Assembly: GCA_947177845.1 (NCBI GenBank) | Contig: CAMWVZ010000051.1 | Coordinates: 1-6,914, forward strand | DNA length: 6,914 nucleotides | Direction: 5' to 3' | DNA from: an uncultured Bacteroidales bacterium | GTDB lineage: Bacteria > Bacteroidota > Bacteroidia > Bacteroidales > P3 | In this document: piece after piece, positions 5,971-6,914 of the stretch | How the letters are laid out: every line of letters starts with the position of its first letter | How positions within the stretch are numbered: position 1 is the stretch's first letter | Notes under the pieces: model-generated | Databases searched by the model: none | What the model was told of the DNA's origin: nothing | The model's input: the letters and a program-made list of their open reading frames with translations, nothing else | Program-made: the position numbers and the translations under genes

Positions 5971-6914
5971 CTACCTTATCAGATGTATCGTTCCTATCCG
6001 CGAGAGGTCGCGGCCCGACTCGGCCACGATAATCTTGCAACGATAGGTGTAGATGCCCGCCGGACACGGCTGGCCCTTGAAGGTGCCGTCCCACGAGCTC
6101 CGGATGTCGGTGCTTTGGAACATCAGCTGTCCGTTGGCGTTATATATGAAGAACGCATACTCCAACTCCCCTTCTTCGGCAAGCGAAATCGGGCCGAACC
6201 TATCGTTGATGCCGTCGCCGTTGGGCGAGAAGGCCGACGGGAAGAACACAGGCGAACAGAACTCGGTTTCCACATACACGCTCTTTTCGTTGGCGCAACC
6301 CGCATCGGTCACCGTCAAGGTATACAGACCGGCGCTCCGCACCAAAAACCACCGCTCGCTCGAACCGTCCTGCCACCGATAGCTTTCCACACCTGCAGGC
6401 CCCTGCAGGAGAAGCGAATCCCGGTTGCAGATAGACGTGTCTGCGGGGAAATCCCATTCCGGCACGGGACGTTCCGAAAGCAGGAAACTACCCTCGTCCG
6501 TACACCCCCGCAGATCCATGATGATATGATATTCACCGCCCCTGTCCAAACGCATTTCGGGCGCCTGACGGGAGAATTCATACCACGTATAGACGGCTCC
6601 GGGATAGTCGGCGTTCTCCACATTCACCACAATATCCCTGCCTTGGCAGAGGAAAGTGTCTTGCAAAATCAGAACCGGAACGATACGCACATCCAGATTC
6701 ACCGTCTTTGTCTTCGAAGCGCAACCGTTACGCATCACCGTCACGTTATAGTCGCCTTGGTCGGAAATAGACACGCTATTGCTCTGCCAATCCTCGGCAT
6801 TGGCGATGTGTTCTCCGTTCGGCAGAATCCACAGGATGCTGTCGCCGGGCAAAACGTTCTTCAAGGCAATCAAGACTGTCTGTCCCTCGCAGAAAAAGCG
6901 TTCCCCGTCTTTGA
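5971..6914 (-). CDS. Secreted/surface protein with Ig/PKD-like repeats and type IX sorting domain (N-terminal part outside window)
   Basis: The frame is open to the right edge (reading KDGERFFCEGQTV before the TTG at 6873), so that TTG is not a start; 313 residues of the C-terminal part are visible. Residues ~8-206 hold three diverged repeats, each with a Cys near its start, a central Trp (ILW, YTW, YRW), a strand like GxYxxTV, and a closing GC: Cys8-Cys64, Cys89-Cys137, Cys162-Cys206. These look like Ig/PKD-type beta-sandwich modules, perhaps with disulfides. Residues ~222-313 are a gliding-motility-associated C-terminal (CHU_C) domain: FFPSAFSPNGDGINDRFGP, then FFIYNANGQLMFQS, WDGTFKGQPCPAGIYTYRCK and GTIHLIR at the end. 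Such domains act as type B signals for the type IX secretion system, which exports proteins across the outer membrane. The ligand or function of this protein is unknown. Confidence 0.9.
   Translation of the reverse strand, partial: KDGERFFCEGQTVLIALKNVLPGDSILWILPNGEHIANAEDWQSNSVSISDQGDYNVTVMRNGCASKTKTVNLDVRIVPVLILQDTFLCQGRDIVVNVENADYPGAVYTWYEFSRQAPEMRLDRGGEYHIIMDLRGCTDEGSFLLSERPVPEWDFPADTSICNRDSLLLQGPAGVESYRWQDGSSERWFLVRSAGLYTLTVTDAGCANEKSVYVETEFCSPVFFPSAFSPNGDGINDRFGPISLAEEGELEYAFFIYNANGQLMFQSTDIRSSWDGTFKGQPCPAGIYTYRCKIIVAESGRDLSRIGTIHLIR
5974..6246 (-). other. CHU_C type IX secretion sorting domain
   Basis: This is the last ~91 residues of the surface protein. The hallmark FSPNGDGINDRF near its start, the middle IYNANGQLMFQS (commonly IYNRWGQ-like in the family) and WDGTFKGQPCPAGIYTYRCK near the end are present in order, with a short terminal strand ending LIR. 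It is expected to be read by the type IX secretion machinery, with the protein then released or anchored at the surface. Confidence 0.88.
6265..6891 (-). repeat. Three tandem Cys-delimited Ig/PKD-like repeats in the surface protein
   Basis: Protein-level repeats of about 75 residues. The pattern is D-T-x-x-C (last two copies; the first copy has FFCEGQ), a strand pair ending in a Trp, then QGDYNVTV / GGEYHIIM / AGLYTLTV, then NGC / RGC / AGC. Cys-to-Cys distance falls from 56 to 48 to 44 residues, so the copies are old and diverged at the DNA level. Further copies probably lie beyond the window edge. Confidence 0.65.

Noticed and set aside
5585..6094. A 169-residue minus-strand open frame covering the ferredoxin and the terminator
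   Set aside because: It reads antisense through two perfect CxxCxxCxxxCP motifs, the consensus promoter and the terminator palindrome, and resembles no family. The 56-residue ferredoxin on the plus strand is the real gene.

Overview
The window looks like ordinary, densely packed chromosome from a member of the Bacteroidota, most likely an anaerobic gut-type Bacteroidales. Four things point there: a Rho factor with a long disordered N-terminal extension, a TTTG-N19-TAnnTTTG promoter (the Bacteroidota -33/-7 form), a C-terminal domain of the gliding-motility/type IX secretion sorting family (CHU_C type), and a 2[4Fe-4S] ferredoxin typical of strict anaerobes. The G+C content is visibly above 50%, which would suit an Alistipes/Rikenellaceae-like lineage, but I cannot settle the genus from sequence alone.

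Layout, left to right. (1) Positions 1-2393, plus strand: the 3' part of rho, then ispE two bases later, so the two are probably co-transcribed. (2) Positions 2362-5549, minus strand: four genes with overlapping ends, in transcription order a Gfo/Idh/MocA-like protein, a polyprenyl-phosphate sugar transferase, pcm (protein-L-isoaspartate methyltransferase) and birA (biotin-protein ligase). The end of birA overlaps the end of ispE by 32 bp, tail to tail. (3) Positions 5550-5698: a short divergent intergenic region with an inverted repeat and a full-consensus Bacteroidota promoter pointing right. (4) Positions 5699-5869, plus strand: a 56-residue ferredoxin, apparently a single-gene transcript. 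(5) Positions 5870-5970: stacked hairpins, including a 36-nt perfect palindrome that should terminate transcription from both sides. (6) Positions 5971-6914, minus strand: the C-terminal part of a large secreted or surface protein with Cys-delimited Ig/PKD-like repeats and a type IX sorting domain. It runs off the right edge.

The genes do not form one pathway. They cover transcription termination, isoprenoid synthesis, biotinylation, protein repair, surface polysaccharide initiation, electron transfer and cell-surface display. The parts most worth a second look are the apparently degenerate Gfo/Idh-like protein, its partner sugar transferase without the usual N-terminal membrane bundle, the AT-hook-like motif and disordered extension of Rho, and the control elements around the ferredoxin. 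I did not find convincing evidence of a new defence, mobile or RNA-based system here. No tRNA, rRNA, CRISPR array, insertion sequence or attachment site was recognised, and there is no gene-free stretch longer than 300 bases.
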